From the NCBI RefSeq assembly GCF_000196615.1, contig NC_014306.1, positions 1,426,001-1,490,000 of the forward strand: a stretch of 64,000 nt of DNA. Reading direction: 5' to 3'. Every line of letters starts with the position of its first letter. Within the stretch, counting starts at the first letter, position 1. Below, in pieces: positions 38,072 through 46,770 of the stretch. The position numbers were made by a program, and so were the translations under genes. Below the pieces are notes generated by a model, which had not been told where the DNA came from, did no database searches, and was given only the letters and a program-made list of their open reading frames with translations. The stretch comes from Erwinia billingiae Eb661. GTDB taxonomy: Bacteria; Pseudomonadota; Gammaproteobacteria; Enterobacterales; Enterobacteriaceae.

Positions 38072-38101
38072 ATTCCTCAACTCGGTTGGGGAATTTTTTT
38101 T
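38072..38101 (+). terminator. Intrinsic terminator/attenuator after pxpA
   Basis: ATTCC-CAAC, TCG loop, GTTG-GGAAT with bulges, then eight T. Only 22 bases before the next gene, so it may lower rather than stop transcription of the transporter genes. Confidence 0.75.
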
Positions 38102-38122
38102 ATCAATACCGGGAGGATGTAT

Positions 38123-38851
38123 ATGGAAAGTGCAGTGAATTTATGGCCACTGGCAGGGATTGTGGCCATCGTCATCGGTTTTTTACTCCGGTTTAACCCG
38201 GTGCTGGTGGTGATCGTCTCCGGACTGATTACCGGGCTGGCCGCGCATATGCCGCTGGGCGATATTCTGGAAAAGCTGGGCTCAGGATTTCTCAACACCC
38301 GTAACCTGCCGCTGATCCTGTTGTTGCCGCTGGCCGTTATCGGCCTGCTGGAGCGTCACGGTCTGAAGCAGCGGGCCCAGGCGTGGATCGCTCAGATTAA
38401 AACCGCCACAGCCGGACGCCTGCTGATTGTGTATCTGTTCGTGCGTGAAATCACCGCCGCGATGGGCCTGACCAGTCTGGGTGGGCATCCGCAAATGGTG
38501 CGTCCGCTGCTGGCACCGATGGCCGAAGGGGCCACCGAAAACCGCTATGGCGAGTTGCCTGACAGCGTTCGCCATCGCCTGCGCGCGATGTCGGCCGCAA
38601 CCGATAACGTCGGCCTGTTCTTTGGCGAAGATATCTTTGTCGCCTTTGGCGCGATCATCTTTATGCATAACTTTATGCAGGAATCCGCCGGAATTCAGAC
38701 CGAGCCGCTGCATATTGCGCTGTGGGGCATTCCGACCGCTGTCTGCGCGTTTCTGATCCACGCCGTGCGCTTACGCCGCCTGGATAAAACCATTGCCAAA
38801 GAACTGTCTGCACTGAATAACACCGCGTTGAAAGCGAAGGGAGGCCGCTAA
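38123..38851 (+). CDS. DUF969 membrane subunit, likely 5-oxoproline transporter
   Basis: 242-residue inner-membrane protein with about six hydrophobic segments (LWPLAGIVAIVIGFLL, NPVLVVIVSGLITGLA, LPLILLLPLAVIGLL, and others). The ATG at 38123 is preferred because GGGAGG (38111-38116) sits six bases upstream; the ATG at 38117 abuts it. Public annotation practice names DUF969/DUF979 pairs as 5-oxoproline transporter subunits. Its place between pxpA and pcp supports that. Absent from this locus in E. coli. Stop overlaps the next start (TAATG). Confidence 0.85.
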   Translation: MESAVNLWPLAGIVAIVIGFLLRFNPVLVVIVSGLITGLAAHMPLGDILEKLGSGFLNTRNLPLILLLPLAVIGLLERHGLKQRAQAWIAQIKTATAGRLLIVYLFVREITAAMGLTSLGGHPQMVRPLLAPMAEGATENRYGELPDSVRHRLRAMSAATDNVGLFFGEDIFVAFGAIIFMHNFMQESAGIQTEPLHIALWGIPTAVCAFLIHAVRLRRLDKTIAKELSALNNTALKAKGGR

Positions 38852-39840
38852 TGTTCCAGCAACAATATCTGTTCTGGCTGGCGGGAATTATCCTGCTGGT
38901 GGTCGCCGTGATGTCCTGGCGCGACAAAGGAAACCCACGCCGCTTAACCACCGGGCTGTTCTGGGCACTGTACGGGCTGGTGTTTTTCGTCGGTGACTGG
39001 GCGGTTGAGCTGCTTGGCGCACGTTCACTGCACATTGTGATAGGCGTGATGGTGGTGGTGATGGCGTTGATTGCCGGTCTGGGCGGCGTGAAGCTGGGCT
39101 CATACCATCAGCGCAGCGAAGAGCAGAAAGAGCAAAGCGCTCAGCGCTTACGCAACAAACTGTTCCTGCCGGCGTTAGCCATCCCGGTGGTGACGGTGAT
39201 TGGCGTGCTGGCCTTCAATAATATTCCGGGGTTGCAGGAAGGGCTGTTTGGTCCGGGGAATCACTCCACGCTGGTGACGTTATTCTCAATGATGGTCGGC
39301 TGCGTGATCGGCTGGCTGATCGCCCTGAAACTCACCCATGAAGGCCCGGCGCAGTCGGTGCAGGAAGCGCGTCGCCTGCTGGATGCCATCGGTTGGGCAT
39401 TTATTCTGCCGCAAATCCTTGCCACCTTAGGTCTGCTGTTCACCAGCGCCGGCGTTGGCACGGCGATTTCGCACCTGACCGAAACCTACCTGGCGGTAGA
39501 TAACCGCTTTATTGCCGTTGCCACCTATGCCATCGGCATGGCGCTGCTGACCATGGTGATGGGCAATGCCTTTGCCGCATTCCCGATTGTTACCGCCGGC
39601 ATCGGTATTCCGATCCTGGTGCTGCAACACCATGGCAATCCGGCGGTCATGGCGGCGATTGGCATGTTCTCCGGCTATTGCGGCACGCTGATGACGCCCA
39701 TGGCGGCCAACTTCAATATTGTCCCGGCGGCGCTGCTCGAACTGCCTGACCGCAATGCGGTGATCAAGGCTCAGGTGCCCACCGGCGTGCTATTGTTAAT
39801 AGCCAATATCTTCCTTCTGTATTTCATGATGTTCCTGTGA
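38851..39840 (+). CDS. DUF979 membrane subunit, likely 5-oxoproline transporter
   Basis: 329-residue polytopic membrane protein with about nine hydrophobic segments, including [31 protein letters not shown] and a C-terminal [16 protein letters not shown]. Coupled to the DUF969 gene by a one-base overlap, which argues that the two form one carrier. Conserved [15 protein letters not shown] and [16 protein letters not shown] resemble helical hairpin motifs of secondary carriers. Substrate assignment rests on family naming and on the pxp/pcp context. Confidence 0.85.
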   Translation: MFQQQYLFWLAGIILLVVAVMSWRDKGNPRRLTTGLFWALYGLVFFVGDWAVELLGARSLHIVIGVMVVVMALIAGLGGVKLGSYHQRSEEQKEQSAQRLRNKLFLPALAIPVVTVIGVLAFNNIPGLQEGLFGPGNHSTLVTLFSMMVGCVIGWLIALKLTHEGPAQSVQEARRLLDAIGWAFILPQILATLGLLFTSAGVGTAISHLTETYLAVDNRFIAVATYAIGMALLTMVMGNAFAAFPIVTAGIGIPILVLQHHGNPAVMAAIGMFSGYCGTLMTPMAANFNIVPAALLELPDRNAVIKAQVPTGVLLLIANIFLLYFMMFL

Positions 39841-39847
39841 GGCCACA

Positions 39848-40513
39848 ATGAAGACCGTTTTGATTACCGCTTTCGAGCCTTTCGGAGGCGAGCTGGTGAA
39901 CCCGTCGTGGGAAGCCGTCAGCCATCTGCATGAGCGCATGGTGTGCGGAGCAAAAGTGATGGCCAAACAGCTGCCCTGTGCTTTTGGCGACTCGCTGACC
40001 GCGTTGTATGCCGCCATTGAAGAGTTGAAACCGGATCTGGTGATTGCCGTAGGGCAGGCGGGGGGGCGTACCGATGTGACCATCGAGCGCGTCGGCATCA
40101 ATGTCGATGATGCCCGCATTCCTGATAACCTGGGGAATCAGCCGATTGACGAAGAGATTGTCGAGGATGGGCCGGTGGCCTACTTCTCCACGCTGCCGAT
40201 TAAGGCGATTGTCGAAGGGATCCGCGAAGCGGGGATCCCGGCGTCCGTCTCTCAGACGGCGGGCACCTATGTCTGCAATCATGTGATGTACGGGCTGATG
40301 CATTATCTGGAAAAATACAACAGCCTGGCAAAGAACAAGACCAAAATCCGCGGTGGGTTTATCCATATTCCTTACCTGCCTGAACAGGCGGTTAAACATC
40401 CTGGTGTGGCGAGCATGCCGGCGGCGACGGTGATCCTCGCGCTGGAAATGGCGCTGAGCATTGCGCTGATCGTTGAGAAGGATATTCGTCTGGAAGGCGG
40501 CGCCACACACTGA
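39848..40513 (+). CDS. pcp: Pyrrolidone-carboxylate (pyroglutamyl) peptidase Pcp
   Basis: Cysteine peptidase C15 that removes N-terminal pyroglutamate from peptides, giving free 5-oxoproline. 221 residues. Catalytic Glu in TIERVGIN, Cys in [12 protein letters not shown], and His in [12 protein letters not shown] are all present. It follows the transporter by seven bases, so release, transport and hydrolysis of 5-oxoproline are encoded together. Confidence 0.97.
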   Translation: MKTVLITAFEPFGGELVNPSWEAVSHLHERMVCGAKVMAKQLPCAFGDSLTALYAAIEELKPDLVIAVGQAGGRTDVTIERVGINVDDARIPDNLGNQPIDEEIVEDGPVAYFSTLPIKAIVEGIREAGIPASVSQTAGTYVCNHVMYGLMHYLEKYNSLAKNKTKIRGGFIHIPYLPEQAVKHPGVASMPAATVILALEMALSIALIVEKDIRLEGGATH

Positions 40514-40530
40514 GACTGAACGGGTGAATC

Positions 40531-41322
40531 ATGCCAGAAGGACCTGAAATCCGCCGCGCGGCGGATTAGCTGGAGAAAGCGATCAAGGGGAAAACGCTGA
40601 CTGACGTCTGGTTTGCTTTTCCTCAGCTAAAAACCTACGAACCGGCATTGCTTGGCGAACGGGTTGAGGCGATTGAAACGCGGGGCAAAGCGATGCTGAC
40701 CCACTTTTCTAATGGCCTGACGCTTTACAGCCATAACCAGCTGTATGGCGTCTGGCGGGTGGCGAAAAGCGGCGTTGATCCTGCCACTAACCGCATTCTG
40801 CGCGTTCGTCTGGCGGCGGAAGATAAGGCCATTCTGCTCTACAGCGCGTCAGAGATTGAATTGCTGAATGCAGATACGTTGATGGCACATCCTTTTCTGC
40901 AGCGCGTAGGTCCGGACGTGCTGGATATGACGTTAACCTCTGAGCAGGTTAAAGCGCGGTTGCTTTCATCCCGTTTCAGACGGCGTCAGTTCAGCGCGTT
41001 ACTGTTGGATCAGGCTTTTCTGGCGGGATTAGGCAACTATCTGCGGGTAGAAATACTCTGGCTGGCAGGCCTGGCGCCGCAGCATAAAGCGCAGGACCTG
41101 ACCGAAGAGCAGTTGGCGCTATTGGCTGACGCGTTACTGGCCATTCCGCGGCTTTCGTACCTCACGCGGGGAGTCAGTAAAGAGAATAAACATCACGGCG
41201 CGCTGTTCAGCTTTAAGGTGTTTCATCGGGCAGGGCAGCCGTGCGAGCGGTGCGGTGGCATCATTGAAAAAACGGTGCTTTCGTCGCGCCCGTTTTACTG
41301 GTGTCCGGGTTGCCAGCACTAA
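40531..41322 (+). pseudogene. nei: Endonuclease VIII (nei), interrupted by TAG at codon 13
   Basis: Reads MPEGPEIRRAAD, then TAG (40567-40569), then [14 protein letters not shown] and on to the C-terminal zinc finger [26 protein letters not shown]. With the stop ignored it is 263 codons, the E. coli Nei length, in one frame; E. coli has Asn at the stopped codon. Pro2 and Glu3 (Schiff-base nucleophile and acid) precede the stop. Internal restart, for example at the ATG at 40693 or an upstream codon near 40648, would lack them and give no glycosylase. The rest shows no other damage, so inactivation is recent, or the base is a sequencing error. In E. coli nei also follows the pxp genes. Confidence 0.9.
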
Positions 41323-41324
41323 CT

Positions 41325-41356
41325 AAAAAAAAACGCCGCAATCGCGGCGTTTTTTA
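41325..41356. terminator. Bidirectional terminator between nei and gltA
   Basis: AAACGCCGC, AATC loop, GCGGCGTTT with eight A before and six T after, between convergent genes. Confidence 0.93.
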
Positions 41357-41370
41357 TGCGGTCTGGCGGA

Positions 41371-42651
41371 TTACTTGGTGCCAGACTTGAAGTCACGCTT
41401 GTCATAGCCGGTATACAGCTGACGCGGACGGGCAATTTTGATGCCGTCGTCGTGCATTTCTTTCCAGTGTGCAATCCAGCCCACGGTACGCGCCATCGCG
41501 AAGATCACGGTAAACATGGAAGACGGAATGCCCATCGCTTTCAGAATAATGCCTGAGTAGAAGTCGACGTTTGGATAAAGTTTACGCTCGATAAAGTACG
41601 GGTCGTTCAGCGCGATATCTTCCAGCTTCATCGCCACTTCCAACAGATCGTCCTTCATACCCAGTTCGTTCAGCACTTCATGACAGGTCTCACGCATCAC
41701 GGTTGCACGCGGATCGTGGTTCTTATACACGCGGTGGCCGAAGCCCATCAGACGGAACGAATCGTTCTTGTCTTTTGCACGCTTCACGAACTCAGGGATG
41801 TGATCAACGGTGCTGATCTCTTCCAGCATACGCAGGGTCGCTTCGTTTGCGCCACCGTGGGCAGGTCCCCACAGGGAAGCGATCCCCGCGGCGATACAGG
41901 CAAACGGGTTAGCGCCAGAAGAACCGGCGGTACGCACGGTAGAGGTGGAGGCGTTCTGCTCATGGTCGGCATGCAGGATCAGGATACGATCCATGGCGCG
42001 TTCCAGAATTGGGTTCACCACGTACTCTTCGCACGGCGTGGAGAACATCATATGCAGGAAGTTTCCGGCGTAAGACAGGTCGTTGCGTGGGTAAACGAAA
42101 GGCTGGCCGATCGAATATTTGTAACACATCGCCGCAACGGTCGGCATTTTGGACAGCAGGCGGAATGCCGCAATTTCGCGGTGACGCTCAATGTTAACGT
42201 CCATCGCATCATGATAAAACGCGGCCAGTGCACCGGTAACACCACACATTACCGCCATCGGATGAGAGTCACGACGGAAGCCACGGAACAGATGATGGAT
42301 CTGCTCATGGATCATGGTATGGCGGGTTACGATGGTTTTGAATTCTTCAAACTGCTCTTTGGTTGGCGCTTCGCCATTCAGCAGGATGTAGCACACTTCC
42401 AGATAGTTGGAGTGCACAGCGAGTTGATCGATCGGGAAACCACGGTGGAGCAGGATACCTTCATCACCGTCGATGTAGGTGATTTTAGATTCGCAGGACG
42501 CAGTAGAGGTGAAGCCTGGGTCAAAGGTGAAATACCCTTTGGATCCGAGGGTACGTACATCTATCTCGTCCTGGCCTAACGTGCCTTGCAACACATCAAG
42601 TTCAATAGGAGCTTCGCCTGGTAGGGTTAGCGTTGCTTTTTTATCAGCCAT
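41371..42651 (-). CDS. gltA: Citrate synthase (type II)
   Basis: Condenses acetyl-CoA and oxaloacetate, entry to the TCA cycle; hexameric and NADH-inhibited in enterobacteria. 426 residues (E. coli 427). Active-site His in [10 protein letters not shown], His in [14 protein letters not shown] and Asp in the ANVDFYSG region ([16 protein letters not shown]) are visible. Divergent from sdhC across a 620-base regulatory region. Confidence 0.98.
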   Translation of the reverse strand: MADKKATLTLPGEAPIELDVLQGTLGQDEIDVRTLGSKGYFTFDPGFTSTASCESKITYIDGDEGILLHRGFPIDQLAVHSNYLEVCYILLNGEAPTKEQFEEFKTIVTRHTMIHEQIHHLFRGFRRDSHPMAVMCGVTGALAAFYHDAMDVNIERHREIAAFRLLSKMPTVAAMCYKYSIGQPFVYPRNDLSYAGNFLHMMFSTPCEEYVVNPILERAMDRILILHADHEQNASTSTVRTAGSSGANPFACIAAGIASLWGPAHGGANEATLRMLEEISTVDHIPEFVKRAKDKNDSFRLMGFGHRVYKNHDPRATVMRETCHEVLNELGMKDDLLEVAMKLEDIALNDPYFIERKLYPNVDFYSGIILKAMGIPSSMFTVIFAMARTVGWIAHWKEMHDDGIKIARPRQLYTGYDKRDFKSGTK

Positions 42652-42969
42652 TTATTGTCTCCTTTGCGCCTTATCTATAGATCTTCGACACTCGAAATGC
42701 TCATTGTGTCCGCGCCTGCATAAAAAAGCGCAGTGTCGTCTCTGTGGCATCTTGTATCGTGCAGGGTACAGAGAGACGGGGCGTGCGCAGGCCGGGTGGG
42801 CACAACAGTACTGCGTTTCGCGGTTGTTAAAGATCCGGTCTGGTCGTAACTTGTTGGTAACCGATACCTGATACTTTGTACGTATATATCATCAATGTTA
42901 CATAACTTGTGCTTAGGGGAAAGTGTATCCCCATAACTTTTGTGCATCATAGAACTTTTGATCGTCCGT

Positions 42970-42998
42970 TTGTAACAGGAATGTTGAAGTTTTGTCAA
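42970..42998 (-). promoter_or_regulatory. gltA promoter
   Basis: TTGACA, 17 bases, TTACAA on the minus strand, about 320 bases upstream of gltA, giving a long leader like that of E. coli gltA. Consensus -35, weaker -10. Confidence 0.6.
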
Positions 42999-43032
42999 AT
43001 CAGATAATTAAATTTGTATAAATTGTGAAAAA

Positions 43033-43048
43033 TGTGAGTCGGATCACT
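43033..43048. promoter_or_regulatory. CRP site between gltA and sdhC
   Basis: TGTGA, six bases, TCACT, 9 of 10 core positions. Centred about 80 bases before the predicted sdhC start point; CRP activates both flanking genes in E. coli. Confidence 0.65.
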
Positions 43049-43085
43049 GTTCCACCTAAATATGCCCAAGAAGTTTGTAGGGGAA

Positions 43086-43114
43086 TTGTAATGAGTTTGT
43101 GAACCCCCTATACT
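43086..43114 (+). promoter_or_regulatory. sdhCDAB-sucABCD promoter
   Basis: TTGTAA, 17 bases, TATACT, about 160 bases before sdhC. The leader from about 43121 to 43273 is the region that RyhB, Spot 42 and RybB act on in E. coli; pairing here was not assessed. The remainder of 42652-43273 has no gene. Confidence 0.65.
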
Positions 43115-43273
43115 TCCGCCAGGTCTCCGGAATACCCTGCAGTAGGAGCCACCCAGCGTTGCGTACGCGTCGTTTTGACACTGGATGTTGTTGTTTTAGT
43201 GCCTGGCGTAGTATCTCCGTAACGCTGTCTGACCCGCCCTCAGGACCGGAGGAAGCAAAATAAGAAAGGCTGT

Positions 43274-43663
43274 GTGGGCAAAACCGTGAAAAAACAAAGA
43301 CCTGTCAACTTGGATCTCTCCACGATCCGGTTTCCCGTTACTGCAATAGCGTCTATTCTCCATCGCGTATCTGGCGTCATTACGTTTGTGGCTGTTGGTA
43401 TACTGCTCTGGTTACTGGGCCTGTCACTCTCATCTCCCGAAGGCTTCCTGCAAGCTTCTGCCGTCATGGGCAGCTTCTTTGTCAAATTCATCATGTGGGG
43501 CATTTTAACCGCACTGGCGTATCACATCGTCGGTGGGATTCGTCACATGCTGATGGACTTCGGATATCTGGGTGAAACGCTGCAAATTGGGACGCGCTCC
43601 GCGCAAATCTCTTTTGGTATCACTGTCGTGCTTTCAATTCTGGCTGGAGTCCTCGTATGGTAA
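43274..43663 (+). CDS. sdhC: Succinate dehydrogenase cytochrome b556 subunit SdhC
   Basis: Membrane anchor of complex II holding heme b with SdhD and part of the ubiquinone site. 129 residues as in E. coli; GTG start at 43274 ([15 protein letters not shown]). Three membrane helices; Ser/Arg quinone-site segment SILHRVSG and heme ligand His84 in [11 protein letters not shown]. Overlaps sdhD by seven bases. Confidence 0.97.
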   Translation: MGKTVKKQRPVNLDLSTIRFPVTAIASILHRVSGVITFVAVGILLWLLGLSLSSPEGFLQASAVMGSFFVKFIMWGILTALAYHIVGGIRHMLMDFGYLGETLQIGTRSAQISFGITVVLSILAGVLVW

Positions 43664-44004
43664 GCAACGCTTCTGCATTGGGTCGCAACGGCGTTCATGA
43701 CTGGCTGCTGCTGCGTGCTGCTGCGATGATCATGACGTTATACGTGATCTACATCCTCGGTTTCGTGGTGATGTCAGGAACCCTGACGTACGACATCTGG
43801 CGTGGCTTCTTTGCCTCCAACTTTACCAAAGTCTTCACCCTTCTGACGCTGTTCTCCATTCTGGTGCATGGCTGGATTGGGATGTGGCAGGTACTGACGG
43901 ATTACATCAAGCCGGTTGCTATCCGCTTGATGCTGCAACTGGTGGTGGTGGTTGCGCTGTTTGTTTATGCCATTTATGGAACTGTTGTTGTGTGGGGTGC
44001 GTAA
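43657..44004 (+). CDS. sdhD: Succinate dehydrogenase membrane anchor SdhD
   Basis: 115 residues, same as E. coli. Three membrane helices; heme ligand His in [20 protein letters not shown] and the adjoining Asp-Tyr of the quinone site are intact. The stop overlaps the sdhA ATG (TAATG). Confidence 0.97.
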   Translation: MVSNASALGRNGVHDWLLLRAAAMIMTLYVIYILGFVVMSGTLTYDIWRGFFASNFTKVFTLLTLFSILVHGWIGMWQVLTDYIKPVAIRLMLQLVVVVALFVYAIYGTVVVWGA

Positions 44005-45770
44005 TGAGTTTGCCAGTAAGAGAGTTTGACGCCGTAGTAATCGGCGCCGGTGGTGCAGGCATGCGTGCCGCGCTGCAGATTTCCCAATCGGGCCAGAGCT
44101 GTGCTCTGTTGTCCAAAGTTTTCCCGACCCGTTCCCATACCGTTTCTGCGCAGGGCGGTATCACCGTTGCGCTGGGTAACACCCATGAAGATAACTGGGA
44201 ATGGCATATGTACGACACGGTGAAAGGCTCCGATTACATCGGTGACCAGGACGCCATTGAATATATGTGTAAAACCGGACCGGAAGCGATTCTGGAACTG
44301 GAACACATGGGCCTGCCTTTCTCCCGTCTGGACGATGGCCGCATTTATCAGCGTCCGTTTGGTGGCCAGTCGAAGAACTTCGGCGGTGAGCAGGCGGCGC
44401 GTACCGCGGCGGCGGCTGACCGTACCGGCCATGCGTTATTGCATACCCTTTATCAGCAGAACCTGAAAAACAAGACCACTATCTTCTCCGAGTGGTATGC
44501 GTTGGATCTGGTGAAAAATGCCGACGGCGCCATTGTCGGCTGTACCGCACTGAATATTGAAGATGGCGAAGTCGTCTACTTTAAAGCGCGCGCAACGGTT
44601 CTGGCGACCGGCGGTGCAGGACGTATTTACCAGTCCACCACCAATGCCCACATCAATACCGGTGACGGCGTGGGTATGGCACTGCGTGCCGGCGTGCCGG
44701 TACAGGACATGGAAATGTGGCAGTTCCACCCAACCGGTATTGCCGGCGCGGGTGTGCTGGTGACCGAAGGCTGTCGTGGTGAAGGTGGTTACCTGTTGAA
44801 CAAACACGGTGAGCGCTTTATGGAGCGTTATGCGCCAAACGCCAAAGACCTTGCCGGTCGTGACGTGGTTGCCCGTTCAATGATGATCGAAATCCGTGAA
44901 GGTCGTGGTTGCGAAGGTCCGTGGGGCCCGCACATCAAACTGAAATTGGATCACCTCGGTCACGAAGTGCTGGAAGCGCGTCTGCCAGGTATTCTGGAAC
45001 TGTCCCGCACCTTTGCTCACGTCGATCCGGTTAAAGAACCGATCCCGGTTATCCCTACCTGCCACTATATGATGGGCGGTATTCCGACCCGCGTAACCGG
45101 TCAGGCGCTGACGGTAAATGAGAAGGGCGAAGATACTCTGGTGCCAGGACTCTTTGCGGTGGGTGAGATTGCCTGCGTATCGGTTCATGGTTCTAACCGT
45201 CTGGGCGGCAACTCGCTGCTGGATCTGGTGGTGTTTGGTCGTGCGGCGGGTCTGCACCTGCTGGAATCCATTCAAGAGCAGGGCGAGCTGAAAGACGCAA
45301 CCGAAGAAGAGATCGAAGCGTCTCTGGCCCGCATGAACCGCTGGAACAACAACACCACCGGCGAGGATCCTGCCGAGCTGCGCAAAGCCCTGCAAACCTG
45401 TATGCAGAACAACTTCTCGGTGTTCCGTGAAGGCGATGCGATGGCAAAAGGTCTGGAAGAGCTGAAAGTTCTGCGTGAACGCCTGAAAGGCGCCCGTCTG
45501 GATGACCGTTCAAGCGACTTCAATACCCAGCGTATTGAGTGCCTTGAGCTGGATAACCTGATGGAAACGGCCTATGCAACGGCCGTCGCGGCGAACTACC
45601 GCACCGAAAGCCGTGGCGCGCACAGCCGCTTCGACTACCCAGAACGTGACGATGCAAACTGGTTATGCCACAGCGTGTATCTGCCGCAGAGCGAAAGCAT
45701 GACTCGCCGTGAGGTGAACATGGCGCCGAAACTGCGCGCGGCGTTCCCGCCGAAAGCACGTACTTACTAG
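44004..45770 (+). CDS. sdhA: Succinate dehydrogenase flavoprotein subunit SdhA
   Basis: Oxidises succinate to fumarate with covalent FAD. 588 residues, identical length to E. coli; ATG at 44004 ([16 protein letters not shown]), with the longer open frame upstream lying in sdhD. FAD motif [15 protein letters not shown], flavinylation His in [10 protein letters not shown], active-site HPTGIAGAG and [19 protein letters not shown]. Operon sdhCDAB. Confidence 0.98.
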   Translation: MSLPVREFDAVVIGAGGAGMRAALQISQSGQSCALLSKVFPTRSHTVSAQGGITVALGNTHEDNWEWHMYDTVKGSDYIGDQDAIEYMCKTGPEAILELEHMGLPFSRLDDGRIYQRPFGGQSKNFGGEQAARTAAAADRTGHALLHTLYQQNLKNKTTIFSEWYALDLVKNADGAIVGCTALNIEDGEVVYFKARATVLATGGAGRIYQSTTNAHINTGDGVGMALRAGVPVQDMEMWQFHPTGIAGAGVLVTEGCRGEGGYLLNKHGERFMERYAPNAKDLAGRDVVARSMMIEIREGRGCEGPWGPHIKLKLDHLGHEVLEARLPGILELSRTFAHVDPVKEPIPVIPTCHYMMGGIPTRVTGQALTVNEKGEDTLVPGLFAVGEIACVSVHGSNRLGGNSLLDLVVFGRAAGLHLLESIQEQGELKDATEEEIEASLARMNRWNNNTTGEDPAELRKALQTCMQNNFSVFREGDAMAKGLEELKVLRERLKGARLDDRSSDFNTQRIECLELDNLMETAYATAVAANYRTESRGAHSRFDYPERDDANWLCHSVYLPQSESMTRREVNMAPKLRAAFPPKARTY

Positions 45771-45786
45771 TTTGCGGAGATAAGCG

Positions 45787-46503
45787 ATGAGACTCGAATT
45801 TTCTATTTATCGTTACAACCCGGAAGTTGACGATGCTCCGCACATGCAGGAGTACAGCCTGGAGTCCGAAGAAGGGCGCGACATGATGCTGCTGGACGCG
45901 CTGATGCGTCTGAAGGAAAAGGACCCGACGCTGGCTTTCCGTCGCTCCTGCCGCGAGGGCGTTTGCGGTTCCGATGGCATCAACATGAACGGTAAAAACG
46001 GTCTGGCCTGTATCACACCTGTTTCCGCCCTTGGCGGCGGCAGTAAAAAAATTGTGATCCGTCCTTTACCGGGTTTACCGGTGATCCGTGATTTGGTGGT
46101 GGACATGGGGCAATTCTACACTCAGTATGAGAAGATTAAGCCTTACCTGTTGAATAATGGGGAAAATCCACCGGCGCGTGAGCATCTGCAGGAGCCGGAA
46201 CAGCGTGAAAAACTGGATGGCCTGTACGAATGTATCCTGTGTGCATGCTGCTCAACGTCCTGCCCATCTTTCTGGTGGAACCCGGACAAATTTATCGGTC
46301 CGGCTGGGTTGCTGGCAGCCTACCGTTTCCTGATCGACGACCGTGATACCGAAACGGATGCGCGCCTGGATAATCTGAACGATGCTTTCAGCGTATTCCG
46401 GTGTCACAGCATCATGAACTGTGTGAGCGTATGTCCTAAAGGACTTAACCCTACGCGCGCCATCGGCCACATTAAGTCGATGCTGCTGCAAAGAGGCGCA
46501 TAA
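45787..46503 (+). CDS. sdhB: Succinate dehydrogenase iron-sulfur subunit SdhB
   Basis: 238 residues carrying the 2Fe-2S (CREGVCGSDGINMNG...C), 4Fe-4S (CILCACCSTSCP) and 3Fe-4S (CHSIMNCVSVCPKGLNP) clusters, passing electrons from SdhA to ubiquinone. 16 bases after sdhA. Last sdh gene; transcription continues to sucA in E. coli. Confidence 0.98.
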   Translation: MRLEFSIYRYNPEVDDAPHMQEYSLESEEGRDMMLLDALMRLKEKDPTLAFRRSCREGVCGSDGINMNGKNGLACITPVSALGGGSKKIVIRPLPGLPVIRDLVVDMGQFYTQYEKIKPYLLNNGENPPAREHLQEPEQREKLDGLYECILCACCSTSCPSFWWNPDKFIGPAGLLAAYRFLIDDRDTETDARLDNLNDAFSVFRCHSIMNCVSVCPKGLNPTRAIGHIKSMLLQRGA

Positions 46504-46514
46504 GCGCACCTCAT

Positions 46515-46543
46515 CCGGGAACCGCCAGGTTCCCGGTTGTTTT
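46515..46543 (+). terminator. Hairpin in the sdhB-sucA spacer
   Basis: CCGGGAACC, GCCA loop, GGTTCCCGG followed by TTGTTTT. It may attenuate readthrough from sdh into suc. The following 220 bases contain further GC-rich hairpins (for example GCCGC/GCGGC at about 46690-46703) and the possible minor sucA promoter, but no gene. Confidence 0.55.
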
Positions 46544-46770
46544 ACCAGGAAACCCTGCCAAGCTTATCTTCGGGTTGGCTTTGCAAGGTTCCCTTACGGG
46601 CCCGGGCGCCAGCAGTCGCGCACAGCGCTCGTATCGATGAACTTTCAGGCTGCGTCCCGCGTTGTTAGCGGAACACAGCCGAGGGCAAGCCGCTTATGCG
46701 GCGTGGGGCCTGCAAAGGCCCTGTTAAATAATCACGGCGAACTAAAGCACAAAATGCTTAAGGGATCACA

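Noticed and set aside
41680..42579. 299-codon open frame antisense to gltA
   Set aside because: It is a shadow of the citrate synthase gene with no coding evidence of its own.
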